Source: Lentisphaerota bacterium | GTDB taxonomy: Bacteria; Verrucomicrobiota; Lentisphaeria; Victivallales; Victivallaceae | Direction of reading: 5' to 3' | Length of the DNA stretch: 64,000 nucleotides | Assembly: GCA_015061815.1 (NCBI GenBank) | Contig: SUVW01000007.1 | Location: 31,264 to 95,263 of the forward strand | Shown here: one piece after another, positions 17,622 through 24,679 of the stretch | Layout: every line of letters starts with the position of its first letter | Position numbering within the stretch: position 1 is the stretch's first letter | Notes under the pieces: model-generated | Databases searched by the model: none | Seen by the model: only the letters and a program-made list of their open reading frames with translations | What the model was told of the DNA's origin: nothing | Position numbers and translations under genes: made by a program

Positions 17622-17820
17622 TCTGAAAAGGCGTTTTATGAAGCACTTTGTGTCTTGCACGCCTCCGGCGTGTCAAGCACACAAAAGTATGAAGCACATT
17701 TTGTGCTTGCGAGCTTTGCTCGTCAAGCATCAAAATATATGAAGCACGCCTGTCGGCGTATGAAGCGAATCCTTTTCAGGCTTCATGTTTTTTTGCCCGG
17801 AATTTGGGCAAAAAATGGGG
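17622..17820 (+). repeat. Modular hairpin repeat, copy 1
   Basis: The element begins TCTGAAAAGG and its hairpin block ends CCTTTTCAG, so the ends are inverted. Inside are three hairpins separated by ATGAAGC words: a long one around CACGCC-TCC-GGCGTG, one around GCGAGC-TTT-GCTCG, and ACGCC-TGTC-GGCGT. GCTTCATG and a two-way terminator hairpin follow, then TGGGGTGG, which equals the 3' end of a tRNA-His read in reverse. Its first 74 bp are identical to 20695-20768. The inner hairpins differ between copies while the spacers are kept. Confidence 0.9.
17788..17815. terminator. Two-way terminator inside hairpin repeat copy 1
   Basis: TTTTTTTGCCC-GGAATTT-GGGCAAAAAA; the counterpart at 20831 ends tRNA-His. 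Confidence 0.6.
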
Positions 17821-17985
17821 TGGAAGATTTCGTTCCTGCTCCTTGCCCTCATTGCAAAGAGTTTAAAACGCTTTTATGCAGATACAATTAACTGCGGCAC
17901 TCTGAAAGAGATGCTCGACAACGGCGAAAGCAAAAAAGTCGGTTCCGGCAGAGCAACGGCGTATGTAAAAAAGTTGACCACTTAA
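17821..17985 (+). pseudogene. Possible C-terminal gene remnant
   Basis: Beyond the repeat, an open frame reads KSLKRFYADTINCGTLKEML then ESKKVGSGRATAYVKKLTT and stops at 17985. Composition looks coding, and the GSGRATAYV pattern resembles winged-helix tails of several DNA-binding or RecG-like families. It has no start codon of its own apart from one inside the terminator repeat, so it is probably the end of a gene cut off by the repeat. Confidence 0.3.
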
Positions 17986-18443
17986 CAGAATGGAACTCCG
18001 TCTGCATCTTTGTCAATGGTACATATTTCAATCAAGCACCAAATGAAAACCGCAATATAAGGTAGGATCAACCAACCGGTGAGCAGACTGATCAACAGTT
18101 GAGCAATCGCTTTGCCGAAATATCCGGCGTAAAAATTGTGTATTCCCAGTCCTCCCAGAAAAACACCTAATAAGATGTATGTGGTTCTATTTTTGGGCAG
18201 CGTGGAATTTACTGCAACATTACTTGCTGTTACTGTGGGGGCAACTTGGGCCGACATACCTGGATAAGAAATAACATTGATTTTCATTGCAGAATTATCT
18301 GTTTGCTTCATTTCTGATATCCTCATCAGTGCCGGATCAATGATCTCTCCGCAAAAGCGGCATTTTTTGGCAAGAATATTGATTTTTTCCGCACAAAATG
18401 GACATTGTTTCAAACTGACGTTTTCATTGTTTTCTTGAGACAT
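17982..18443 (-). CDS. Zinc-ribbon TM2-domain membrane protein
   Basis: 153 residues. A zinc ribbon lies at about 13-34 (CPFCAEKINILAKKCRFCGE). The TM2 module is at about 85-150, with TYILLGVFLGGLGIHNFYAG on the first helix, a short turn, a second hydrophobic segment and a DADG motif near the end. TM2 proteins are small, two-helix membrane proteins of unclear function. The start overlaps the end of the upstream lgt-like gene by 20 bp, so the two are translationally linked. Confidence 0.8.
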   Translation of the reverse strand: MSQENNENVSLKQCPFCAEKINILAKKCRFCGEIIDPALMRISEMKQTDNSAMKINVISYPGMSAQVAPTVTASNVAVNSTLPKNRTTYILLGVFLGGLGIHNFYAGYFGKAIAQLLISLLTGWLILPYIAVFIWCLIEICTIDKDADGVPFC

Positions 18444-19194
18444 AATTTTTATCCTTTTTATTGATTGATATCAGCCATAAAATTCCAATTGTGAAAATTA
18501 CGGCACTAATCCATTGAGATGGAGAAAAGGTGTCGCAGAATAATCTGCCTCGGTCATCCGCTCTGAAAAATTCCAATATAAAACGCCCCAAAGCAAGCAT
18601 TATCAAATACAATGCCCCCCGATGCTTAAAGCGTATAAGTGTAACTAATACAATAAATATTAAAAATAAGTAGGCACTTTCATAAAGTTGCACCGGAATC
18701 AGCGGAATTGCTCCGTACTGTTTATATGGAAGCGTGTCCGGAGGATAACTAACCCCCCATGTCATCGTCGCAGGAGAACCGTAACAACACCCTCCCAGAA
18801 AGCATCCGATTCTGCCAAATGCCTGACCGATCGCAAATGTCGGAAAAAATAAGTTGAATAAATAAGTTAATGATATGCCGGATTTTTTAGAATATATTGC
18901 TAAAAAAAGAGAAGCTGACAATAACCAGCCATAAAAAGTCAAACCATAAGCAAAAGGAGTTTTTAATAGCGCCAACAGACCGCCCCGCAGAAGGATATCT
19001 GTTATATGAGCGCCAATGGTACCTGCAATAAAGGTAAGAGGGATTGCAAGCATTACTGCATTTTCATATGCAATAGATGCTGCAATCTTTTTTAAGTGTA
19101 AAAAAATAACAAAAACCCCGGAAGCAAGACCAATACCGACGCATACAGGAAAAGTGCCTGTTTCATAACCAAACAAATTGAATTCTGAAAACAT
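18424..19194 (-). CDS. Prolipoprotein diacylglyceryl transferase homologue (Lgt family)
   Basis: 256 residues with about seven hydrophobic helices. The family signature is FGRIGCFLGGCCYG near residue 125, with LGRFILEFFRADDRG later. Lgt moves diacylglycerol onto the lipobox cysteine of pre-lipoproteins at the membrane. This copy is between a small membrane protein and a TM2 protein in an accessory segment, so it may be a paralogue with a special substrate rather than the housekeeping enzyme. Confidence 0.8.
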   Translation of the reverse strand: MFSEFNLFGYETGTFPVCVGIGLASGVFVIFLHLKKIAASIAYENAVMLAIPLTFIAGTIGAHITDILLRGGLLALLKTPFAYGLTFYGWLLSASLFLAIYSKKSGISLTYLFNLFFPTFAIGQAFGRIGCFLGGCCYGSPATMTWGVSYPPDTLPYKQYGAIPLIPVQLYESAYLFLIFIVLVTLIRFKHRGALYLIMLALGRFILEFFRADDRGRLFCDTFSPSQWISAVIFTIGILWLISINKKDKNYVSRKQ

Positions 19195-19217
19195 TGAGAT
19201 TGCTTCCGGGGGGATTT

Positions 19218-19679
19218 TTACGCTTTATTGCGATTGGTGATAGATACGATACCGCTTACAAGATAAAGAGCCCCGGTTGCAGTACCCCAAAGCATACTGC
19301 CAAGACCGACAAAGCCATTTATAAGAATGAAAAGAGCTCCCAGAATCAAAAGTACTCCCGTAACGACAGAGTTTTTGCTTTTTCCCATGAATGAGAGAAT
19401 GAAGCAAGCAATAGAAATGATTAAAACGATCCAAAGCAATCCGGATGTTCCGCGAGCAGCTTCTTCTGCCGCTACGTTAGCTGCCGTCTCGTTAAACTCA
19501 TTCCCTTCAGCATTCAGCCCGGCAGAAATTCCACTGGCAGCTGTCGCTGCTCCGGCGCAAAGAAATGCACAGAAAGAATTGGGAATGCTGGTAATAAATC
19601 CAATCAGACCGCAAATCCAGGCGGCATTGGATTTTTTTTGTTCTACATTTACAGCAATAGTTACATCTTGTTTTTCCAT
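19218..19679 (-). CDS. Small four-helix membrane protein of unknown function
   Basis: 153 residues with hydrophobic segments near 20-50, 80-105, 108-125 and 130-147. It starts MEKQDVTIAVNVEQKKSNAA after a strong AAGGAG site. An Ala/Glu-rich stretch (about 55-78) joins the first two segments. No family is certain; it resembles DUF4064-like membrane proteins. It is the first gene of the lgt-like/TM2 operon. Confidence 0.65.
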   Translation of the reverse strand: MEKQDVTIAVNVEQKKSNAAWICGLIGFITSIPNSFCAFLCAGAATAASGISAGLNAEGNEFNETAANVAAEEAARGTSGLLWIVLIISIACFILSFMGKSKNSVVTGVLLILGALFILINGFVGLGSMLWGTATGALYLVSGIVSITNRNKA

Positions 19680-20166
19680 TTTTTCTCCTTGTTGTTTGGC
19701 TATGTGTGCGTCATTTTTTGTTCACAAACAGCAAAGAAATTCAAAGGACAAAACACAAGTCTTCAGTGAATAGCGTGGAATCATGGAGGAAATTTGGCAA
19801 TAAAAAAGCCGAACACTCCAGAATTGCACTACGTCCAAGGCCCGACCAAGAGCCCACCATCCCCAATGCAAATAGGAGCATCCGGCAAGACTGTGCAGAA
19901 AAAAAAGGCACAATCTCACTGGACACAATTCACCTGTAGGGTACGGCTTGAACGTTTTTTACTTGGTCGGTTTTGGACGTATTTGCCGTAAGATGCGAAC
20001 AGTTTTCAACTAGCCGCTGCCGTTATTGGCAGCACCTTTAATATACACATATAAAACAAAAAATGCAAGTTGAAAAAGAAAAAAGTCCAAGTTTTTTTCT
20101 AACTTGAACTTTGCAAAGATTTTTTATTTACCGCCAATCTCCTGCTACGGAGAATTTGGGGAGGTT
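19680..20166 (+). other. Gene-poor spacer with one doubtful small frame
   Basis: A TTG-started 65-codon frame (19794-19991) has GGAGGA just ahead, but its translation (rich in Pro, Lys and Arg, ending LERFLLGRFWTYLP) looks unlike a folded protein. From 19992 to 20166 only AT-rich DNA is seen, with no clear terminator or promoter. Confidence 0.3.
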
Positions 20167-20526
20167 TTATTTTATATTACCTTTGGCTGTATTGATCGAA
20201 GAAATCAAGGTGATGCGTAATTCCCGGCATAATGATTCCAAACGGTCATATTCAGTCGGAACGATGTAATTAGTTTTAGAAAGCAACAGCAGCCAGTAAC
20301 TGGTTTCGTTGGCTTCTTTCAAGGCGATTTGAAGTTTTACGATGAAATCCGGTTTACCGTGGGCGTATTGTGCTTCGTGGATATTGGCTCCGATACTGGT
20401 TCCGGCTCTGCCAATTTGATTGGAGATGATCGTTTCGTGCTGGCTTTTTAAGAATTTTACCAGATTGAGTATCTGCACCGCAAAATCAACAGACAGATCA
20501 ACGAGTTTATTTGAAGACTTTTCCAT
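20167..20526 (-). CDS. Four-helix-bundle protein (23S rRNA intervening-sequence family)
   Basis: 119 residues. The family hallmarks are LVDLSVDFAVQILNLVKFLK, the IGRAGTSIGANIHEA motif near residue 38 and KLQIALKEANETSYWLLLL. Members are found as free-standing genes or inside intervening sequences of 23S rRNA genes. Their role is unclear. Here it stands in an accessory segment next to tRNA-His and a hairpin repeat, with no rRNA nearby. Confidence 0.85.
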   Translation of the reverse strand: MEKSSNKLVDLSVDFAVQILNLVKFLKSQHETIISNQIGRAGTSIGANIHEAQYAHGKPDFIVKLQIALKEANETSYWLLLLSKTNYIVPTEYDRLESLCRELRITLISSINTAKGNIK

Positions 20527-20694
20527 AATGAGTTATTCCTTTCAACTGTTAATATAACAATGCAAGGTATGTATTACAAGCGGAGAACTCTCATTTTTTC
20601 GTTTTCTCATCATACGGAGCGAAAGCGGAGTGCTTCATATCGGAACAAAGTGGAGATGCTTCATATTGTGGAGCGGCAGCGGAACAATGTTTCA

Positions 20695-20866
20695 TCTGAA
20701 AAGGCGTTTTATGAAGCACTTTGTGTCTTGCACGCCTCCGGCGTGTCAAGCACACAAAAGTATGAAGCGCAGCTTACGCTGCATGAAGCGGCACTGCGTG
20801 CCATGAAGCGCAGCCTTTTCAGGCTTCATGTTTTTTTGCCCGGAATTCGGGCAAAAAAATGGGGTG
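20695..20866 (+). repeat. Modular hairpin repeat, copy 2, abutting tRNA-His
   Basis: The first 74 bp (to 20768) match copy 1 exactly. It continues with ATGAAGC, GCAGC-TTAC-GCTGC, ATGAAGC, GGCAC-TGC-GTGCC, ATGAAGCGCAG and the inverted end CCTTTTCAG, then GCTTCATG, the terminator hairpin and TGGGGTGG, which is the tRNA-His 3' end. Upstream (about 20600-20694) are further GCTTCATAT words in inverse orientation, so the array may extend to about 20600. Confidence 0.9.
20831..20859 (-). terminator. Terminator of tRNA-His
   Basis: TTTTTTTGCCC-GGAATTC-GGGCAAAAAAA directly abuts the CCA end of the tRNA; it works in either direction on paper. Confidence 0.8.
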
Positions 20867-20937
20867 GTAGACCGGACTTGAACCGGCGACCTTCTGGGCC
20901 ACAACCAGACGCGCTAACCAACTGCGCCACAACCACC
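20860..20937 (-). tRNA. tRNA-His (anticodon GUG)
   Basis: Read on the minus strand: an extra 5' G(-1) opposite C73 (the histidine identity pair), acceptor GTGGTTG/CTACCAC, anticodon stem TCTGG/CCAGA with loop TTGTGGC (anticodon GTG), T arm GCCGG-TTCAAGT-CCGGT, encoded CCA. The acceptor has a U-U mismatch at pair 6-67, unusual but a single defect. Confidence 0.95.
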
Positions 20938-21046
20938 ATTTTGTTTGCTGTTTCATAAGATAACCCCGAAGAGCATTTTTTTCAAGTGATTTTCTCAAAA
21001 AAAGATAAAATAGATGAAAAAATTCAGAAAATTTGAGGGAAATGAC

Positions 21047-21075
21047 TTGCATTTTCTCAATATGCATGTTCTATT
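21047..21075 (+). promoter_or_regulatory. Promoter of the gcvH-like operon
   Basis: TTGCAT and TCTATT at a 17-bp spacing, about 60 bp before the start codon. Confidence 0.4.
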
Positions 21076-21135
21076 GTGTGCAGTGATATTATGAGCCGGG
21101 GAAACAGCCCGGGAAATTAATTCAGGAGCACATGA

Positions 21136-21507
21136 ATGAAGTATTATACCGAGGACCATGAGTGGGTCGAAATCATCGGTGAAACCGCAGTGGTGGGCAT
21201 TTCACAGTTTGCTATAGAGGAATATGGCGAAGTCAGTTTTATCGAATTGCCGGAAGAAGGAGATGATTTTATCATTGGTGACCGTCTTTGCAATATGGAG
21301 ACGGATCGTTACTCGGTTGAATTGTGTGCGCCTATCTGCGGTTCCATATCCACTGTCAACGAGGCTCTGGCTGATGAACCGGAACTTCTGACCGAATCTC
21401 CGGAAGATAAAGGATGGATCTGCAAAATGGTCGATTTTGATGCTTCCGAACTCGATGATATGATGAATGAAGATGACTATTACAAATATCTTGATTCTCT
21501 GGAGTGA
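21136..21507 (+). CDS. GcvH-like protein lacking the lipoylated lysine
   Basis: 123 residues following the glycine-cleavage H-protein fold: EDHEWVEIIGETAVVGISQF, then EYGEVSFIELPEEGD and GWICKMVDF. Where true GcvH has E-S-V-K-A (K carries lipoate), this one reads METDRYSVELCAP. The segments align without a gap from GDRL to GSI, and the lysine position is an arginine (CGT). It therefore cannot be lipoylated at the normal site. No gcvT or gcvP is nearby. The next gene, 37 bp downstream, is an HPr. The function is unknown; a regulatory or carrier role without lipoate is inferred. Confidence 0.8.
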   Translation: MKYYTEDHEWVEIIGETAVVGISQFAIEEYGEVSFIELPEEGDDFIIGDRLCNMETDRYSVELCAPICGSISTVNEALADEPELLTESPEDKGWICKMVDFDASELDDMMNEDDYYKYLDSLE

Positions 21508-21544
21508 ACCGGTTGTTTGAACGATACCGCAGGAGGGGGTTGTT

Positions 21545-21829
21545 GTGAAAGAACGGTTGATTACGGTCCGCAATAATGCCGGCATACATTGCCGTCCGTC
21601 CGGGGTGATCCTGACCGCGATAAAAAACGAGTTCCCGGATCACACATTCCAACTGCTGACCGCTGATGGAGCGGTAACGGAATTGGATAGCATTCTGACA
21701 CTGATCTCTCTGGCCTTGAGCAAGGGAACTACGGCCGCTTTGCAGGTCGAGGGTGTGGATGAAGACCGGGCAATCAAGCGGATCGGAGATCTCTTTGAGT
21801 ATGAATTTGATTTCCCGCCGAAAAAATGA
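21545..21829 (+). CDS. HPr family phosphocarrier protein
   Basis: 94 residues. The active-site histidine is in NNAGIHCRPSGVI (residue 15), and the regulatory serine is in ELDSILTLISLAL (about 49), so both phosphorylation sites are kept. The start is GTG with GGAGG upstream. HPr passes phosphate from enzyme I to sugar permeases or regulates catabolism. No EI or EII gene is in the window. It overlaps the next gene by ATGA. Confidence 0.85.
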   Translation: MKERLITVRNNAGIHCRPSGVILTAIKNEFPDHTFQLLTADGAVTELDSILTLISLALSKGTTAALQVEGVDEDRAIKRIGDLFEYEFDFPPKK

Positions 21830-23619
21830 AAGAATGGTTCCGGGCACATATCAAACTCCACAAAGATACGTGGATATTCTGGATGATCGCAGCGGCAGGT
21901 TTGCTGCTGCGATTTGAGTATTTACGGGAATTTTCCGGGGAGATCTATTGCCGTTTTGCCATTGGGGCGGACATTCAGGAATATCATGAACGGGCGTTGG
22001 AAATTCTCAACGGCAAATTTTTTCCGGATGAACCGGAGATCCATGCCCCGCTTTACTCTTTTGTTCTGGCATTGTTTTACCTCTTATCCGGGACATCGGT
22101 CATCTTTGTCCGTGTTTTTCAACTGCTGTTGAATTGGTGTGCATATACGGCGATTGCCGGGATAGTCGGCAAAATCAGCGGTTCGATACGGTTGCGGAAT
22201 ATTTTTCTGGTGCTGGCGATGTTTACGCCGGTACTTTTTTTCCATCAGGCGGAACTTCTTTCAGAATCAATGCTTGCTCCGTTGACCGCCGGTTGTTTGT
22301 ATATGCTGTATTCCGCCGGTAAAAATCGCCGCCGGTACGCCGGAGCAGGGATGACGGCAGGGGCATTGATATTGACGCATGGTCTGATGGTATTTTTTGC
22401 CGCCGGTGAAGCGGTATATTTTCTTTGCCGCAAGCAATGGAAAAATTGCGGAGCTTTTATTGCCGGATGTATGCTGCTTATCGTTCCGGTGATGGCAGCC
22501 AAAAGTATTTATTACGGTAAATTTACCGGTATCCAGAACAACAGCGGCTATAATTTATGGATCGGAAACAATCCGGATGCAACCGGCGGATGCTATTTGC
22601 GACCGGGACGCAGTTGGCAGACCCCGCTGAATCATACCCGTGCCGAAGCTGCGGGGAGGGGTGTTTCTGAAAATCGGGTTTTCGCTGAAAAAGTGTTGGA
22701 TTTCTATAGGCACGAACCGGCACAACTGGTGATTTTACCGTTGAAAAAAATGACTTTACTGCTTTCTCCGGCAGAACCGGTCGCCGGGGCTGATCCGGAG
22801 TGTCTGATCCGCCGGACGATGGTGCAGAAGCTGGGAGCCGGTATGATGGCGGCAGTTGTATTACTGGCAATTTGCGGCATATTTTTTGCAGTTAAAAAGC
22901 GGGAAAAACTTTATATCCATTTTTACCTGCTTGCCGGAAGCTGTGCGGCAGGTTTGTTGTTGACGGTGGTTTCGGGACGTTACCGGCAGGGAATGATGCC
23001 GGGCGTGCTGCTGTTGGCGGCGTTGGGAGCATATTATCTGGGCAAAGCGGTTTGGGCAGTGGCGGGCATCCCGGCGGCTGCCGGTACGGTCGTTGCGTTG
23101 TTGTATACCTGCGGTGCTTTCCCGTGCAATGGCGAAGCGGCATCCATCATTGGCGAAGCGTACTTCCGGATAAAGGAGTTCGAGCGGGCGGAAGATTGTT
23201 TGATATTTGCTGAAAAACACGTCGACCACCCCGGGCGTTTCCACAATATGCTGGGGGCCATTGCCGAAGAAAAAGGTGATATCGATACGGCGGCTGCACG
23301 GTATACCCGGGCTGTGCTGGAAGCTCCGGATGAGTCGAATGGTTTTCTCAATTTGGGACATCTGTTGTTTTATCATTTCCCGGCCGGGCACAGAGACGAG
23401 GCTCTGGAGCTGATCCGGAAAGCTTTGGTTCGTAAGGCCGATTTGCCGTCGGCATACGATATGTTGGGACAGCACTTGGCGCAGAATGGGGATTTTTCCG
23501 GAGCATCGGAGCAATTTGAAAAAGCTTTTTATTATGCTCCGGATAATGAATTATATAAGAAAAAAGTTGAAATGTGCCGTAAATTGGCCGCAGAAAAGAG
23601 AGTGAAAAATGCATTTTAA
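21826..23619 (+). CDS. GT39-like membrane glycosyltransferase with C-terminal TPR repeats
   Basis: 597 residues. About ten membrane helices occupy residues 15-420; the first loop has IGADIQEYHERALEILNG and the next EPEIHAPLYSFVLALFYLL, like the acidic-motif loop of dolichyl-phosphate-mannose or ArnT-type transferases. Residues of about 440-590 form TPR units (AEDCLIFAEKHVDHPGRFHN, SNGFLNLGHLLF, SEQFEKAFYYAPDNELYKK). Such enzymes move a lipid-linked sugar to a target on the periplasmic side. Start overlaps the HPr stop; the end overlaps the next gene by 11 bp. Confidence 0.75.
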   Translation: MKEWFRAHIKLHKDTWIFWMIAAAGLLLRFEYLREFSGEIYCRFAIGADIQEYHERALEILNGKFFPDEPEIHAPLYSFVLALFYLLSGTSVIFVRVFQLLLNWCAYTAIAGIVGKISGSIRLRNIFLVLAMFTPVLFFHQAELLSESMLAPLTAGCLYMLYSAGKNRRRYAGAGMTAGALILTHGLMVFFAAGEAVYFLCRKQWKNCGAFIAGCMLLIVPVMAAKSIYYGKFTGIQNNSGYNLWIGNNPDATGGCYLRPGRSWQTPLNHTRAEAAGRGVSENRVFAEKVLDFYRHEPAQLVILPLKKMTLLLSPAEPVAGADPECLIRRTMVQKLGAGMMAAVVLLAICGIFFAVKKREKLYIHFYLLAGSCAAGLLLTVVSGRYRQGMMPGVLLLAALGAYYLGKAVWAVAGIPAAAGTVVALLYTCGAFPCNGEAASIIGEAYFRIKEFERAEDCLIFAEKHVDHPGRFHNMLGAIAEEKGDIDTAAARYTRAVLEAPDESNGFLNLGHLLFYHFPAGHRDEALELIRKALVRKADLPSAYDMLGQHLAQNGDFSGASEQFEKAFYYAPDNELYKKKVEMCRKLAAEKRVKNAF

Positions 23620-23962
23620 TCCAGTAATAGTTAAGACCGTGATCCTGCTGATACTATCCAATTGTTTTATGACCTATGCGTGGTATGGACATCTTAAAAA
23701 ATTGAATTCCAAACCATTGATCGTGGCAGTTCTGCTCAGTTGGGGGATAGCATTTTTTGAGTACCTTATCCAAGTGCCGGCGAACCGGATCGGGCATGAC
23801 GGACATTTGACTCTGGCGCAATTGAAAATATTGCAGGAGATCATCTCCTTGAGCGTGTTTGTGCCATTCAGCTTGCTGTTTATGGGCGAACCGCTGCGCT
23901 GGAATTTCCTCTGGGCCGGATTGTGTATGATCGGAGCCGTATACTTTATATTCAAAGGCTGA
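23609..23962 (+). CDS. DUF486 / DMT-like small membrane protein
   Basis: 117 residues with four predicted helices. MTYAWYGHLK, SWGIAFFEYLIQVPANRIG and LGAVYF-like ending LCMIGAVYFIFKG are typical of DUF486, a family related to small drug/metabolite transporters. Function unknown. It is the last gene of the gcvH-like operon. Confidence 0.85.
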   Translation: MHFNPVIVKTVILLILSNCFMTYAWYGHLKKLNSKPLIVAVLLSWGIAFFEYLIQVPANRIGHDGHLTLAQLKILQEIISLSVFVPFSLLFMGEPLRWNFLWAGLCMIGAVYFIFKG

Positions 23963-23968
23963 ATACGG

Positions 23969-24679
23969 TCAGGAAAGTTTTGCCAGCAGAGCCGCAACGG
24001 CAAATTCTGTACGCAGCACCCGGTTGCCGAGTGTAACACCGGTTGCTCCGGCGAGGGTGAGTTTTTCCACTTCATAATCGGAAAATCCACCTTCCGGACC
24101 GATAAGCAGTACCACCTTCCGGCCGTTGAATGTTTCCGGTTGCGCACTGCTTCGGGGATGGCCGAAAATGGCCGCATCGTTGGCTGCGATCATCCCGGGA
24201 AGTTCATCTTCGGCAAATGGTTTGAAACGGTCACGGAAATTCAATTCCGGATAGATGGTGTCACCGCATTGTTCGAGGGCGAGGCGGATTTCTTTGTCAA
24301 TCGCCTCATCCTGCAGCACCGATGCCTGCCAGTAGCTTTTTTCCACCTTCCGGCTGTGGATGAACCAAATCGATTTCACCCCCATCGTGATGGCGCAGTG
24401 CAAAACTTTGTGAAAAGTTTGCGGTCGCGGCAGAGCGCAGACAAGAGTGATTTTTCCCGGTTCCGGCGGGGGGATGTTCAGGGTGACATCCAGAATTGCG
24501 CTGGTGTCAGTGAATCCGGTGACGACAGCATTGCCGAGCATACCTCCGGTGACTCCGGCACGGAAATTTTTGCCTGCTGCCAGTTTTATGATGTCGCGCA
24601 GCTGCAAAAAACGCCGGTCGGATATTTCCACCCGACCCGGCGCGATAAAATCTTTGTCATCCAGCAGCAGAAGATTCAC
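23969..24679 (-). CDS. rsmE: 16S rRNA m3U1498 methyltransferase RsmE
   Basis: 236 residues. A PUA-like N-terminus is followed by a SPOUT knot domain with VVLLIGPEGGFSDYEVEKLT and VTLGNRVLRTEFAVAALLAK, which form the SAM-binding knot. It methylates U1498 in the 30S subunit. The start overlaps the pgi stop as ATGA. It is convergent with the DUF486 gene. Confidence 0.93.
   Translation of the reverse strand: MNLLLLDDKDFIAPGRVEISDRRFLQLRDIIKLAAGKNFRAGVTGGMLGNAVVTGFTDTSAILDVTLNIPPPEPGKITLVCALPRPQTFHKVLHCAITMGVKSIWFIHSRKVEKSYWQASVLQDEAIDKEIRLALEQCGDTIYPELNFRDRFKPFAEDELPGMIAANDAAIFGHPRSSAQPETFNGRKVVLLIGPEGGFSDYEVEKLTLAGATGVTLGNRVLRTEFAVAALLAKLS

Noticed and set aside
19794..19991. TTG-started 65-codon gene
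   Set aside because: A GGAGGA is present, but the product has no hydrophobic core pattern and lies in an AT-rich spacer; kept only as a note.
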